From Caballeronia jiangsuensis (lineage in GTDB: Bacteria; Pseudomonadota; Gammaproteobacteria; Burkholderiales; Burkholderiaceae), in contig JFHF01000008.1 in assembly GCA_000648925.1 (NCBI GenBank), positions 62,001 to 126,000 on the forward strand: a DNA stretch of 64,000 nucleotides. Direction: 5' to 3'. Of the stretch, positions 42,746-51,700 are shown one piece after another (position 1 is the first letter of the stretch; every line of letters starts with the position of its first letter). The notes beneath the pieces are model-generated. The model was not told the DNA's origin. It did no database searches and worked only from the letters and a program-made list of their open reading frames with translations. The translations under genes were made by a program, and so were the position numbers.

Positions 42746-43591
42746 ATGAGCGCCATCGCCGCGCCCGCCCGCATCGACCGCTTCAGCGCGGTCAAAGGCG
42801 TTCCCGGACTCGAATACTGCATCTCGGGCCCGCGCCCCTACTCGCTGGAGCTGAGCAATTCGTCGGACATGATCTGCCTTTTGCTCGGCACGATCGTCTC
42901 CGATACGCGCTACGACGACGGCCCCGCAGCGCCCTTCACGTTTCGCGCGGAAACGGCCGCTTATCATCCGCGCGGCGGCAGCATGCGCATCGATGCGCAC
43001 GACGTGCGGCATGGCTTCATCGCGTTTCGTTATGCCGATGCGTTCGTGAATCGCATCGCCGATCGCAGCACGGAGCCGCTGCGTCGCGCGGGCAGCCGCA
43101 GCAATCTCGGCGCCGATTCCATCCGGCATCTCGTGCGCTATGCGCGTCAGAAGGCACCCGGCGAATCGGGCAAGGTCGATCCGTGGGAGTTGCAATGCGT
43201 CGCCACGCTCGCGTGGATCGAAACGACGCGGCATCTCGAACACGCGTCGCGCGAGCGCAAGTCCGCGCTGACGGACGCCGGGTTCGCCACGCTCGAAACT
43301 TATGTCGCGGATAACATCGACCAGAGTCTTTCCTGCGCCGATATCGCCGCCGAACTCGAACTGCCCGTGCGCGCCGTCTTCGATGGCGTGAAGGCGCGCA
43401 CCGGTTATTCGTTGTATCGCTATGTGCTGGAAAAGCGCATCGGCGCTGCTGCGCGCATGTTGCGTTCAGGCGATGCACCGCTCGTCGATGTCGCCGCCGC
43501 GTGCGGATTCTCGTCGCAGCAACACATGACGGCGCTCTTTTCCGAGCGGCTCGGCACGACGCCGCTGCGTTACCGGAACGGCGCGGCCTAG
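42746..43591 (+). CDS. AraC-family transcriptional regulator
   Basis: A 281-residue regulator: an N-terminal sensor half and a C-terminal AraC helix-turn-helix (about residues 195-278) with ADIAAELELPVRAVFDGVK and the second helix segment VDVAAACGFSSQQHMTALF. It is divergent from the aromatic operon, separated by about 256 bases, so it probably activates that operon in response to a pathway metabolite. GGAG lies eleven bases before ATG 42746. Confidence 0.87.
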   Translation: MSAIAAPARIDRFSAVKGVPGLEYCISGPRPYSLELSNSSDMICLLLGTIVSDTRYDDGPAAPFTFRAETAAYHPRGGSMRIDAHDVRHGFIAFRYADAFVNRIADRSTEPLRRAGSRSNLGADSIRHLVRYARQKAPGESGKVDPWELQCVATLAWIETTRHLEHASRERKSALTDAGFATLETYVADNIDQSLSCADIAAELELPVRAVFDGVKARTGYSLYRYVLEKRIGAAARMLRSGDAPLVDVAAACGFSSQQHMTALFSERLGTTPLRYRNGAA

Positions 43592-43611
43592 CGACGAAAA
43601 CAGGAGGAAGC

Positions 43612-44577
43612 ATGGACCTCTTCATGTCGATGGAGGCCTTCGTGCGCGCAGCCGAAGCGCAGAGCTTCGCGAGCGCGGCGCGTCAGCTCGGCGTGGCGAA
43701 ATCGGTTGTCACGTCGCGCGTGAAGCAACTCGAAGAGCATTTCGGCGTCGCGCTGTTTCATCGCTCGACACGCGCGGTGCGGTTGTCGGAAGTCGGCGAA
43801 ACGTACTACCGCGATTGCCTGCTGCTCGTCTCGAAGGTGGGCGAACTGTCGGGCCGCGCGAGCGAGCAGACGCAATCGCTGTCGGGCACGCTCAATGTCC
43901 ATGTGCTGCCGGGCTTCGCGCTCGGGCATTTTTCGCAGGCGCTGATCGCGTTTCGTGAGGCGCATCCGCGTATCGAGTTCGTCGTGACGGTGAACGATCG
44001 CGTGATCGATCCCGTGCAGGAAGGCTTCGATCTCGCGCTGCAGATCTATCCGCCTGCATCGAATCTGCTCGTCGAACGCAAGCTCTTTCCGGTGCGCGGC
44101 GTGTTGTGCGCGACGCCCGCGTATCTGAAGGAAGAGCCGGTGATCGAGACGCCGCTCGATTTGCTGCGTCACGATTTCGCGCGTTACGCGCACTATCCGT
44201 GGGGCGACAACTGGCCGCTCATGAAGGGCAACGAGTGTTATGAAATCGCGCTCAACGCCGTGTTGAAAACGAACAGCGTGCATCTGCTGCTCGAATTCGC
44301 GCGCGCGGGCGCGGGCGTCGTCTATCTGCCGACGATGGTCGCCGCGAGCGATCTGCTCGAACGCCGGCTCGTGCGCGTGCTGCCCGACTACGCGGCGCCG
44401 CCGCTCTGGTTGAGCGCGGTATATCCGACGTCGCATCGCTCGACGACGAAAGTGAAAGCCTTCGTCGATTTCCTGCGCGAGCGCTATCTGAGCGAGCCGC
44501 AATGGGACAAGGCGCTCGGCATTTCGCCGCCCGACGATGAAGAGCGCAACGTCGATGAAGAACTGGGTGATGTTTGA
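43612..44577 (+). CDS. LysR-family transcriptional regulator
   Basis: A 321-residue regulator with an N-terminal helix-turn-helix (AEAQSFASAARQLGVAKSVV, residues 14-33) and the LysR substrate domain from about 90. AGGAGG precedes ATG 43612, and the gene begins 20 bases after the AraC gene, so they share a transcript. The C terminus is an acidic tail (DDEERNVDEE). Two regulators for one operon suggests control by two signals. A CrgA-type subgroup is suggested by the DLFMSMEAFVRA start. Confidence 0.88.
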   Translation: MDLFMSMEAFVRAAEAQSFASAARQLGVAKSVVTSRVKQLEEHFGVALFHRSTRAVRLSEVGETYYRDCLLLVSKVGELSGRASEQTQSLSGTLNVHVLPGFALGHFSQALIAFREAHPRIEFVVTVNDRVIDPVQEGFDLALQIYPPASNLLVERKLFPVRGVLCATPAYLKEEPVIETPLDLLRHDFARYAHYPWGDNWPLMKGNECYEIALNAVLKTNSVHLLLEFARAGAGVVYLPTMVAASDLLERRLVRVLPDYAAPPLWLSAVYPTSHRSTTKVKAFVDFLRERYLSEPQWDKALGISPPDDEERNVDEELGDV

Positions 44578-44583
44578 AGCGCG

Positions 44584-45504
44584 CTAAAGGATGTAAAGCC
44601 ACGCGAGCAACGTGACGATCGAAAGGAGCGTGGTCATCGAGATGACTGCGCCGACGACGCTTTTCTCGACGTCGTATTCCGAGGCGAGCACGTAAGCGCT
44701 CTTTGCAGTCGGCACGGCGGCGCACACGACCGCGGCGATGGTCGCGGTGTGGCCGAGTCCGCTCGCGATGCACAAGAGGTACACGACGAGCGGCACGATT
44801 GCGAGTTTGAGCGCGGTCAGAAGCGCATAGAGGTTCACGCGTCCGCGCAACTCGCCCAAGCTCAGATCGAGACCAATCGCGAAGAGCGCGCACGGTGTCA
44901 GCGCTTCGCCGAGTATCGTGAGAAACGACGCGACCGGCGCGGGCAGCGTCAATCCGCCGATCGACCACAGCAGTCCGCAGATCGTCGCGAGAATCACGGG
45001 ATTGGTCGCGATCTGGCGAACGAGCGCCGTCACGTCGATCTTGCGCGACGCATCGAGACGGCCGATTTCGATCAGCACGACGAGCACGGGAAACATGATC
45101 GCGCCGACAAACACGGTCGCGACCGCCGCCGCGAGCACACCGGGTTTGCCGTAGAGCGTCTTGAGGATCGGCAGCGCGACGAAGCCCGTATTGGTCATCG
45201 ACACGGCGGCGGCGAGCATCGCGCTCGACGCAAGACTTGCACCGCGTGCGATTCGTGCGACGAGCAGCACGGCGGCGAAACAGATCATCGAGCCGCCGCC
45301 GAACGCCGCGAGAAAGCGCCATTCGAGCAGCGAATGCAAAGACTCGTCGGCGATGGTCAGGAACACCAGCGCGGGCATCGCGACGTAGTACGCGAAGCGC
45401 ATCAGCGACGGCGCCAGCGCATGCGGCATGTAGCCCGAAACGCGCGCCACCCATCCCGTCAGGATGATGGCGAAGATCGGAAGAATCATGCCGGCAAGAT
45501 GCAT
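44584..45504 (-). CDS. AEC-family transporter (auxin efflux carrier-like)
   Basis: A 306-residue membrane protein with about ten helices and the AEC pattern: MILPIFAIILTGWVARVSGY at the start, AVSMTNTGFVALPILKTLYG in the first half, and ALFAIGLDLSLGELRG in the second. The group exports or imports dicarboxylates, malonate and aromatic acids. It converges with the LysR gene, six bases apart. Whether it belongs to the aromatic pathway is unclear; location suggests it might. Confidence 0.88.
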   Translation of the reverse strand: MHLAGMILPIFAIILTGWVARVSGYMPHALAPSLMRFAYYVAMPALVFLTIADESLHSLLEWRFLAAFGGGSMICFAAVLLVARIARGASLASSAMLAAAVSMTNTGFVALPILKTLYGKPGVLAAAVATVFVGAIMFPVLVVLIEIGRLDASRKIDVTALVRQIATNPVILATICGLLWSIGGLTLPAPVASFLTILGEALTPCALFAIGLDLSLGELRGRVNLYALLTALKLAIVPLVVYLLCIASGLGHTATIAAVVCAAVPTAKSAYVLASEYDVEKSVVGAVISMTTLLSIVTLLAWLYIL

Positions 45505-45622
45505 GGCGGGCTCCGATGTAGGTGAAGCGCCCGGGCACGATGGCCCGTTTCTGAATGCGCACCATTATCGGAGAAAAGCGTCGCGCGACTCGCGATCTTG
45601 CGCAGTCGCGCGACGGCGAACG

Positions 45623-46672
45623 TCAGTGGCCGCTCAGCAGCGTGCGTGCTTCGTCGCTTGAAAGAAGGCCTCGTGCCTTGCGATTCGCGGCGCTCGCGGC
45701 ATACACATCCTGGCGCGCATGCGTGATGCCGAGCGGCGCGAAACCGTTGGCCGGATTGAACGCGAGTTGGCCGATGCGCGCTTCCTCGTCGGTCGATGGC
45801 GGCGCATCGATTTCGAGCTCGCCGATCATGGCCACGTCCGACTTCCATGCGACGGACGCATCGTTCACCGGCGTCGTTTCTTCGTCGATGAAGAATTGCA
45901 GGCCGAGCTGCCACTTCACCGGACGTTGCTCCAGGCGATTGAATATGTCGGCGCGCAAGTAGTTATCGCCATGACGCTCGGCGTTCGTTCCGGCAGGCGT
46001 CGACGGATGCGGGTGAAGCGAGTATTTGATCGCGGCCCGCCCGAGCTGCACGACCGATCCCCAGTAGTGTTCGGTCGCCACGCTGCCGACGTGATGCGCC
46101 TTGGTTTCCTTGAAGAGGATCGCCAGAATGCGCGCGCCCTCGACGGGCCCGAGCCGCGCCATCATCATCTCGCGCAAGCCCTGCGCGATGCCGCTGACCG
46201 TTCCCTCGGCAAGCAACGCGACGATGATATCGGCCACAGCCATGAATTGCGCCGCATCGCGGGCATGCGAGCGCCCGCCTTCGTTCGTCATCAGCAGATC
46301 GGTTTCGACGCCCTGCTGCGTGAAAAACTTCAGCGCGATGCCGCGAACATCGGATGATGTATCGGCCTGCGGGCACGGCTGTCCGTTGGAGATGCGGCAC
46401 GCGACGCGATGCGTGGCCGGCCCCGCCGACGCGAACGGTCCGAAGCGCGCGGCCTCGGGGATGTCGTCTGCAATGCGAAGCGTGCCGAACGCACCGAGCA
46501 GTTGCTTCTGATGCTGTGCGCGGTCGATCAGCCCATTCAGGCCCGTGTGGCTGCTGGCCGCGAGCTTCGTCTGCTGCGTGCCGATAGCCGTGACGAGCAT
46601 GGCGAGCGTGGTCGCATCGTCGAGCTTGTCGGACCAGCCGGTGCCGTCGCTGATTGATTGAGTGAAGCTCAT
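45623..46672 (-). CDS. Catalase-family protein
   Basis: A 349-residue protein with catalase-fold hints: a GTLRIADDIPEAARFGPF segment, DVRGIALKFFTQQGVETDLLMT, and near the end FNPANGFAPLGITHARQDVYAAS, which parallels the C-terminal motif of small catalase-like proteins. The usual proximal tyrosine motif RxFxY is not evident, so classical activity is uncertain. No signal peptide. It shares the strand with a cytochrome c and a small exported protein upstream (46.7-47.5 kb) and may be cotranscribed. It may bind heme and detoxify peroxides or lipid hydroperoxides. Confidence 0.75.
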   Translation of the reverse strand: MSFTQSISDGTGWSDKLDDATTLAMLVTAIGTQQTKLAASSHTGLNGLIDRAQHQKQLLGAFGTLRIADDIPEAARFGPFASAGPATHRVACRISNGQPCPQADTSSDVRGIALKFFTQQGVETDLLMTNEGGRSHARDAAQFMAVADIIVALLAEGTVSGIAQGLREMMMARLGPVEGARILAILFKETKAHHVGSVATEHYWGSVVQLGRAAIKYSLHPHPSTPAGTNAERHGDNYLRADIFNRLEQRPVKWQLGLQFFIDEETTPVNDASVAWKSDVAMIGELEIDAPPSTDEEARIGQLAFNPANGFAPLGITHARQDVYAASAANRKARGLLSSDEARTLLSGH

Positions 46673-46731
46673 GATTCACCTCCGTTCGCGCTTCGCTTGA
46701 AAGCGCGCATTTAAAGTCTAGTTGCGTTATC

Positions 46732-47100
46732 TCAGTCGCGACCCGGCATCGCGCCGGCAGCAAGACTGCCATCGGCGCGTGCGGCGAAGTAGCGGTAGAT
46801 ATCGTCGATATGATTCTCGATCAGCGGATTGCCGCGGTAGGCAGGCATGCCCATTTGCGGATTGCCGTCGAGAATCGCGGCGATGAAACGCTCGCGGCTC
46901 TGCGTGCGCGCAAAGCCGACGATCGACGGCGCGGCGAGTCCCTCGTGATCCTTGCCGTGACAACGCGCGCAGTCGGCGACACGCACCGCGCGCCAGCCAT
47001 CGGCGAGCGCGGCGTCGGCTGCGCCGGGCGTCTGCGCATGTGCGGACAGCGACGCGCCGACCATGCATGCGATCAAGCACGAAAGCGAGCGTTGCGTCAC
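46732..47100 (-). CDS. Periplasmic c-type cytochrome (monoheme)
   Basis: A 122-residue protein with a signal peptide ending near SAHA, heme motif CARCH near residue 44, and MGMPAYRGN near 84 supplying the likely axial Met. A terminal DIYRYFAARADG segment is typical of alcohol-dehydrogenase-associated small cytochromes. It is nine bases from the upstream small exported protein and 59 bases from the catalase-like gene downstream. Confidence 0.88.
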   Translation of the reverse strand: MTQRSLSCLIACMVGASLSAHAQTPGAADAALADGWRAVRVADCARCHGKDHEGLAAPSIVGFARTQSRERFIAAILDGNPQMGMPAYRGNPLIENHIDDIYRYFAARADGSLAAGAMPGRD

Positions 47101-47109
47101 GAGGACCGC

Positions 47110-47514
47110 TCAATGTTTGCGATCGGCCAGCCGGCCGACGTACTTCCAGCCCTGATCGCGCATCCACACATAGGTGAAACCCGTCGGGCCGTCGATGAAG
47201 ACGGTCATCGGACGCTCGCCGGCGGATGCTTCCTTTTGCGGTTCCGCCGATGCAGGCGTAATGCGCGCTTCCGTGGGCTTGAGACGGGCGTCGCGATCAT
47301 CGAGCCGCCAGCCGTCTTCATCGGCGTAGATCAGGCGCGATGTTCCACCCGACGGCGTCTGAACGGTGAGCGTGAGCGGACCGCCGTCGACGGCGATGAG
47401 GCGTGCATCGGCATCGTCCGTGCCGTTCGCGGCGAGGCTCGTTTCGCATGCCGCGCTGAACGCCGCCAGGGTGATCGCGAGGAACATCGCGTACTTCGTC
47501 AGATGGGGTCTCAT
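47110..47514 (-). CDS. Small exported protein of unknown function
   Basis: A 134-residue protein with a signal peptide (hydrophobic stretch AMFLAITLAAFSAACE, which carries a possible lipobox Cys near 23). A beta-rich mature part follows, with SRLIYADEDGWRLDD and TVFIDGPTGFTYVWMRDQGWKYVGRL. AGGAGG ahead of ATG 47514 supports the start. Likely a periplasmic or lipid-anchored partner of the adjacent cytochrome c. I do not recognise the family. Confidence 0.75.
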   Translation of the reverse strand: MRPHLTKYAMFLAITLAAFSAACETSLAANGTDDADARLIAVDGGPLTLTVQTPSGGTSRLIYADEDGWRLDDRDARLKPTEARITPASAEPQKEASAGERPMTVFIDGPTGFTYVWMRDQGWKYVGRLADRKH

Positions 47515-47890
47515 TTCGGTACCTCCTTGCTGGCCGCGTGACAGCGGCTGTCCAGATGGGCTCATGCATAGAGAACGAACGTGGCCTCGACGAATGTGAA
47601 GCCAGGAAATCCGCGAGCGTCGGCAATAACTGAGCGTCGCGCATGCCGCGCGTTCTGGCCGCTTCGCCGCAGATGGGAGTTTGTCGTGTGGAGAACCCAC
47701 GCGTGGCCGATGAGTGGCCGTCTTGTGATGGGCTCTACTATCGACCGAACGATCGTCGGGAAAAACCACGCATCGGGAGGGGCGGCACCCCGCCATCGGG
47801 GGACTGCGAAATGGACGGGAACGGACTGGAGGAAGGAATGAGATCGAAGGCGTCCCCGCCGCCTTCGGTAGTCGCTACAGAAACTCTGCC
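47515..47890. other. Intergenic region with no recognised gene
   Basis: A 376-base stretch upstream of the small exported protein gene. Open frames here lack ribosome-binding sites and have no recognisable content. I see no terminator. Promoters for the 45.6-47.5 kb unit are probably in this region but none is clear by eye. Confidence 0.3.
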
Positions 47891-48160
47891 TTATTGACCG
47901 CTATAGATATTGCAGCTCAGTCCCGGCGTGCAGAGCTGAGTCGTGCTGCCCGTCCAGGCATCGCGCGACGCGCTGCCCGACTTGCTCATCGACATCGCTC
48001 CGCCATAGCTCGAATCGCTCGTTGCGGTGCCGCCGTCTTGCGCGCTTTGCTGCGTGGCGCTGCCCTGTGCGGGCGACATCTGCGTGTCTTGCGCCTGGGC
48101 GAAAGTGCTCATCGCGAAGATGCCAGCGGCCGTTGCTGCCAATAGATAATTTGCTCTCAT
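47891..48160 (-). CDS. Small exported Ser/Gln/Thr-rich protein
   Basis: An 89-residue protein with a clean signal peptide (MRANYLLAATAAGIFAMSTF, cleaved near AQA-QDT). A low-complexity mature part follows, rich in Gln, Ser, Gly and Thr, ending with two cysteines in LCTPGLSCNIYSGQ, which could form a disulfide. GAGG eight bases before ATG 48160 favours this start over two upstream ATG/GTG codons. Similar short secreted proteins are common in Burkholderia; the function is unknown. Confidence 0.7.
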   Translation of the reverse strand: MRANYLLAATAAGIFAMSTFAQAQDTQMSPAQGSATQQSAQDGGTATSDSSYGGAMSMSKSGSASRDAWTGSTTQLCTPGLSCNIYSGQ

Positions 48161-48538
48161 CGCCATCACCTCTTAAATCATTAATCAATTGAGGGCTGCA
48201 AGCTTGCGACGAGCTTGCGGGCACGCATGCACGGACCCGGTCGGGCGCGAGGACGATGCGCCTTCCAGGCTTCTGATCGAACATGAGGGTTGGGGCCTGT
48301 AGGCTCCGAAGAAGCGCGTGGCTTGTAGCACGCACTCCTTACCCTATACCGTGGATCGGAAAAGTAAATTCCCGATCGAAGCGCTCCTTTGCAATCGCGC
48401 GTGACGAGGTCTTTGCGAACGGGCTTGCTTTAAGCAGGCTGCGATATCGCTCGATATCCGGAACTTTCGGGGAGCATGCATTTCGAAGCGGACTTCCGGT
48501 TTTGCTATATTGGTTTTCCCTCTCGTGAGTTTCTGGCA
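48161..48538. other. Intergenic region with no recognised gene
   Basis: A 378-base divergent region between the small exported protein and the zinc-finger gene. It probably holds both promoters, but I see no strong -35/-10 pair. AT content rises near 48350-48420 and near 48500. Confidence 0.3.
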
Positions 48539-49006
48539 ATGCGCGTCGGCCGACCTGTCAAACCGCTTCCCCATCCGAACTGCGACTATTGCGGCGCGCC
48601 CGCGACGTTGACGCGTGCGGGCGACGAAGCCTATCCGTATCGCGACGATCACGGCCCGCTGTGGATGTGCGCCGATTGTCAGGCGTGGATCGACATCTTT
48701 CCGCGCAGCACGCGCAACGTCCCGCTCGGCCGTCTCGCCGATGCGCGATTGCGCGATCTGAAAGTGAAACTGCATGCGGCGCTCGAACCGCTCGTGCAGG
48801 CCAAGGTCCGGCGCGACGGCTGCAATGTTTTCGAGGCGCGGTCCAAGGGAATGAAGTGGCTCGCGCAGACGATCGGCGTCGAGCCCGACAAGTGCAGCAT
48901 CCACACGCTCGACGCCGACCAGTGCGAGCGCGCGATTGCGGTGGTCGAACATTTCGCACAGGAACGCGGTCAGCACCCTTCAGATTCGGCGATCGATGAA
49001 CGTTAA
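48539..49006 (+). CDS. Zinc-finger-containing protein (DUF3268-like)
   Basis: A 155-residue protein with a four-cysteine zinc site: CDYCGAP near residues 15-21 and CADCQAW near 44-50, separated by YPYRDDHGPLWM. The rest is helical with LGRLADARLRDLKVKLH. It fits the DUF3268 zinc-finger group common in Burkholderia replicons. The function is unknown. The next gene begins around its end. ATG 48539 lacks a strong ribosome-binding site. Confidence 0.7.
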   Translation: MRVGRPVKPLPHPNCDYCGAPATLTRAGDEAYPYRDDHGPLWMCADCQAWIDIFPRSTRNVPLGRLADARLRDLKVKLHAALEPLVQAKVRRDGCNVFEARSKGMKWLAQTIGVEPDKCSIHTLDADQCERAIAVVEHFAQERGQHPSDSAIDER

Positions 49007-49034
49007 CCTGAGAAGGTCAACCATCGATGCTCGC

Positions 49035-49508
49035 ATGTCACGCACTCTTCCCTTCCAGCGCTCGCCTCAGGCGACGCGCGCGCGGCTCAGCAAGGCGCAG
49101 CTGCTTCCCATTCCGCGCGCGGTGGCAGACGAGCTCGCGCTCGCGGCCCATATGTCGCTGACGGCCTTGCGTTCGGGTTCGCCGGATATCGCGCCCGCGC
49201 AGCACATCACCGAGGCGATGTATCTCGCCAAGTTCCTCGCGGAAGCGGGCCACGGTGACTTCTCGCACGACGAGCTGCTTCGCGCGGATCAGACGATGGC
49301 CGCCGTGTTCGACGCCGGCCGCACGTCCGGTTCTTGGACGCTCGCGGCGGAGGATTTCGACCGGCTCGCCGCGATCGTGTCGCTTTACGATCATCAGTTG
49401 CGGCGCGCGTCGATGGGTGCGCTTTCCGTCGCGAGCGATCGGCTCGAACGCTTCAAGGCGGGCGAACCTTATCAGCCGCTTCCGACGCGCAAGTCGGCGC
49501 CGCTCTGA
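49035..49508 (+). CDS. Conserved hypothetical protein
   Basis: A 157-residue, mostly helical protein (MSRTLPFQRSPQATRARLSK start, then LSLTALRSGS-like helices). I do not recognise a domain. Relatives in Burkholderia are, to my recollection, often labelled Fis-family regulator, but I see no Fis helix-turn-helix. An in-frame ATG at 48996 overlaps the zinc-finger gene end and is an alternative start. It is likely cotranscribed with that gene. Confidence 0.6.
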   Translation: MSRTLPFQRSPQATRARLSKAQLLPIPRAVADELALAAHMSLTALRSGSPDIAPAQHITEAMYLAKFLAEAGHGDFSHDELLRADQTMAAVFDAGRTSGSWTLAAEDFDRLAAIVSLYDHQLRRASMGALSVASDRLERFKAGEPYQPLPTRKSAPL

Positions 49509-49529
49509 CGCTACCCGCTCGCCTCGTCG

Positions 49530-51608
49530 TCAGAAGGCGGTCCGCAAGCCGATCATCACGCTGCGGCCGCCTTCGGGCGCGATGTCGCGCACGACCGAGC
49601 TCGCGTAGCGCACTTCCTGATTCGTCAGGTTCTGACCGCGGACGTAGGCGAGCCAGTTCGTCGAGCCGAAGCGAAACTTGTACGTCAGGATGACGCCGAG
49701 CGTCGTGTAGCTGGCGGTCGGCAGGTCGTTTTCAGGAACGCGATGCTGCGCCCACGCATGAACCAGTTCGGTTCTTGCGCCGTACGGTCCGTAGGCGTAG
49801 TCGAGCGCGAGCGTCGCGCGCAGCGGTGAGATGCGCGGCAACGCCTCGCCGGTATCGAGATTGCGCGCGTGCGTGTAGTCCGCGACGAATTCGACGTCGA
49901 GACGCTGCGCGCCCTTATCGAAGACGCGCCAGGTGCCGTCGAGCTCCACACCGTAGAACTCCGCGCGCACGCCGCGATAGACCGCTTCGTTGAGCGCGTC
50001 GTCGGTGCCGGGCGCGACGGGTTCGTCGTCGTCGTTGACGAGGCGGCCGGTATTGAACTCGGTCAGGTAGTTGCGAAAGCGGCTGTAGAAGATGCCCGCG
50101 CTCGCCTTGTTCGGGCCGCTCGCGAAGCGCAACGACAGATCGGTCGATATCGCTTTTTCCTTCTGCGCGTCGGGGTTGCCGATCAGATATTGGCCTGTCG
50201 CATCGTGCGGGCCGTTCGAGTAGAGCTCGTAGTAAGTGGGCGCGCGCTCCGTGTACGCGATATTGCCGGCCAGGCTCCAGGCCGCGTTCAGTTTGAACAG
50301 CGCGCCGGCGGAGACGCTGCCCGCGTTGAAATCGCGCTTTGGCGAGCCGGCGAACTTTTCGTTTCCACCGGACGTCGGGTCGATGTTCACGTGTTCGTAG
50401 CGTGCGCCGATGCTCAGCTTGAGCGCATCGGTGACGGTCCACTCTTCGAGACCAAAAAGCGCCGCGTTGGTCGTCTGCGACGTGGGCACGAGCGCTTCGT
50501 CGCCGAGGGCCGAGAACGTGTTCTGACTCAATTGCACGCCGATCGCGCCGTCGAGCGGGCCGATTTTCTTGTGCCGCGCCTCGATGCGCGCCTCGTAGCC
50601 GTGATTGCGGAAGGTCGTGCCGGTCTCGCCGTTGTCGATTTCCTTGTGCTCGTAATCGGTATAGGCGAAGTTGAACTTCAACTGGCTGAACGGTCCCTGC
50701 AGATTACGAATCTCGGATGCCGCCGCGACGTGGTCCTGATGCATGCGCAGACGCACGTCGTCCTCGGCGACCGAACCGTAGTTCGCGTCGTAACCGTTGT
50801 AGCTGATGCCCGCGTAGCCGTCCGCCCATGTGTACGACGAGCCGACTGCGCCGCCGTGCCATCGGCCATCGCTGTTCGGAATGCTGCCGTAGGGTTGCGG
50901 GACATCGGGTCCGTCGATCGCGCGCTGGCGATCGGAATGCGCGAATCCGGGGATGCGTTCGTTGCTCGTTTCGCGATCGAAGGCATCGACGTGGAACGCG
51001 AAGCGTCCGTTGCCGCCTTCGACTTGCGCTGCCCCGGCGCGCGCATTGTTGGCGCCGCCGTAGCTGGCATCGACCTGGCCCGTTACGCCTTCGATCGACT
51101 CCCGCGGAATGCGGTTGTCGATGGTGTTCACTACTCCGCCGATCGCGTTGCCGCCGTAGAGCAAGGCGGCGGGCCCGCGCACGATTTCCACGCGTTCCAC
51201 GGACAGGGTCTCTTGCGGCACGGCGTGGTCGTATGACAGCGACGATGCGTCGAAAGCCGCGACGCCGTTTTGGAGCAGGCGGATTCGGTCGCCGTCCATG
51301 CCGCGGATGATTGGCCGGCCGACCATTGGGCCGTAGGTTGTCGTGGAGACGCCGGGTAGACCGTTGAGCGTTTCGCCTAGGGAATTGGCGTCTCGCAAGG
51401 CGAGTGCATTTCCTTCTAACGCGCTCGTTGGAGATACCAAAGTGTTCGCGCCGAGTGGATTGGCGGTGACGAAGATCGGTGGGATCGGGGTGTCTTCGAT
51501 TGCGTTCGATTGGGCTCGGACGGGTGATGTGAGAAGGAGAGCGGTCAGGGTTAGGAGTTTCGAGCCGGGCGTGGTGGTCGGGTTAGGTTTGTTTTGGTCT
51601 GTTTTCAT
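49530..51608 (-). CDS. TonB-dependent outer-membrane receptor (ZnuD-like)
   Basis: A 692-residue TonB-dependent receptor. The signal peptide is followed by a plug domain from about residue 50, with SLGETLNGLPGVSTTTYGP and RPIIRGMDGDRIRLLQNGV. A VERVEIVRGPAALLYGGNAIGGVVN segment (in two parts) follows, and the barrel ends in Phe as usual for this class. The plug wording is close to ZnuD/CirA-like receptors for zinc or catecholate complexes. The His-rich loop of classical ZnuD is reduced. Palindromic AT-rich sites lie just upstream. Confidence 0.85.
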   Translation of the reverse strand: MKTDQNKPNPTTTPGSKLLTLTALLLTSPVRAQSNAIEDTPIPPIFVTANPLGANTLVSPTSALEGNALALRDANSLGETLNGLPGVSTTTYGPMVGRPIIRGMDGDRIRLLQNGVAAFDASSLSYDHAVPQETLSVERVEIVRGPAALLYGGNAIGGVVNTIDNRIPRESIEGVTGQVDASYGGANNARAGAAQVEGGNGRFAFHVDAFDRETSNERIPGFAHSDRQRAIDGPDVPQPYGSIPNSDGRWHGGAVGSSYTWADGYAGISYNGYDANYGSVAEDDVRLRMHQDHVAAASEIRNLQGPFSQLKFNFAYTDYEHKEIDNGETGTTFRNHGYEARIEARHKKIGPLDGAIGVQLSQNTFSALGDEALVPTSQTTNAALFGLEEWTVTDALKLSIGARYEHVNIDPTSGGNEKFAGSPKRDFNAGSVSAGALFKLNAAWSLAGNIAYTERAPTYYELYSNGPHDATGQYLIGNPDAQKEKAISTDLSLRFASGPNKASAGIFYSRFRNYLTEFNTGRLVNDDDEPVAPGTDDALNEAVYRGVRAEFYGVELDGTWRVFDKGAQRLDVEFVADYTHARNLDTGEALPRISPLRATLALDYAYGPYGARTELVHAWAQHRVPENDLPTASYTTLGVILTYKFRFGSTNWLAYVRGQNLTNQEVRYASSVVRDIAPEGGRSVMIGLRTAF

Positions 51609-51700
51609 GTAATGTTATAACGTTTCTAATGATCATCAAATAGGCACGGTCGCTCAGCGCCGTCCAAGGGCTTTGTGATGATATAACGTATCACTCATGT
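51609..51700 (-). promoter_or_regulatory. Candidate metal-regulator sites upstream of the TonB receptor
   Basis: GTTATAAC, a perfect eight-base palindrome within ATGTTATAACGT, is at 51614-51621, over the expected ribosome-binding region. An imperfect inverted repeat GTGAT-N10-ATCAC is at 51675-51694. Both recall the AT-rich GTTATA/TATAAC and GTGATA/TATCAC arms of Zur boxes, but the spacing differs from the standard form. Zur binding is a guess. Confidence 0.35.
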
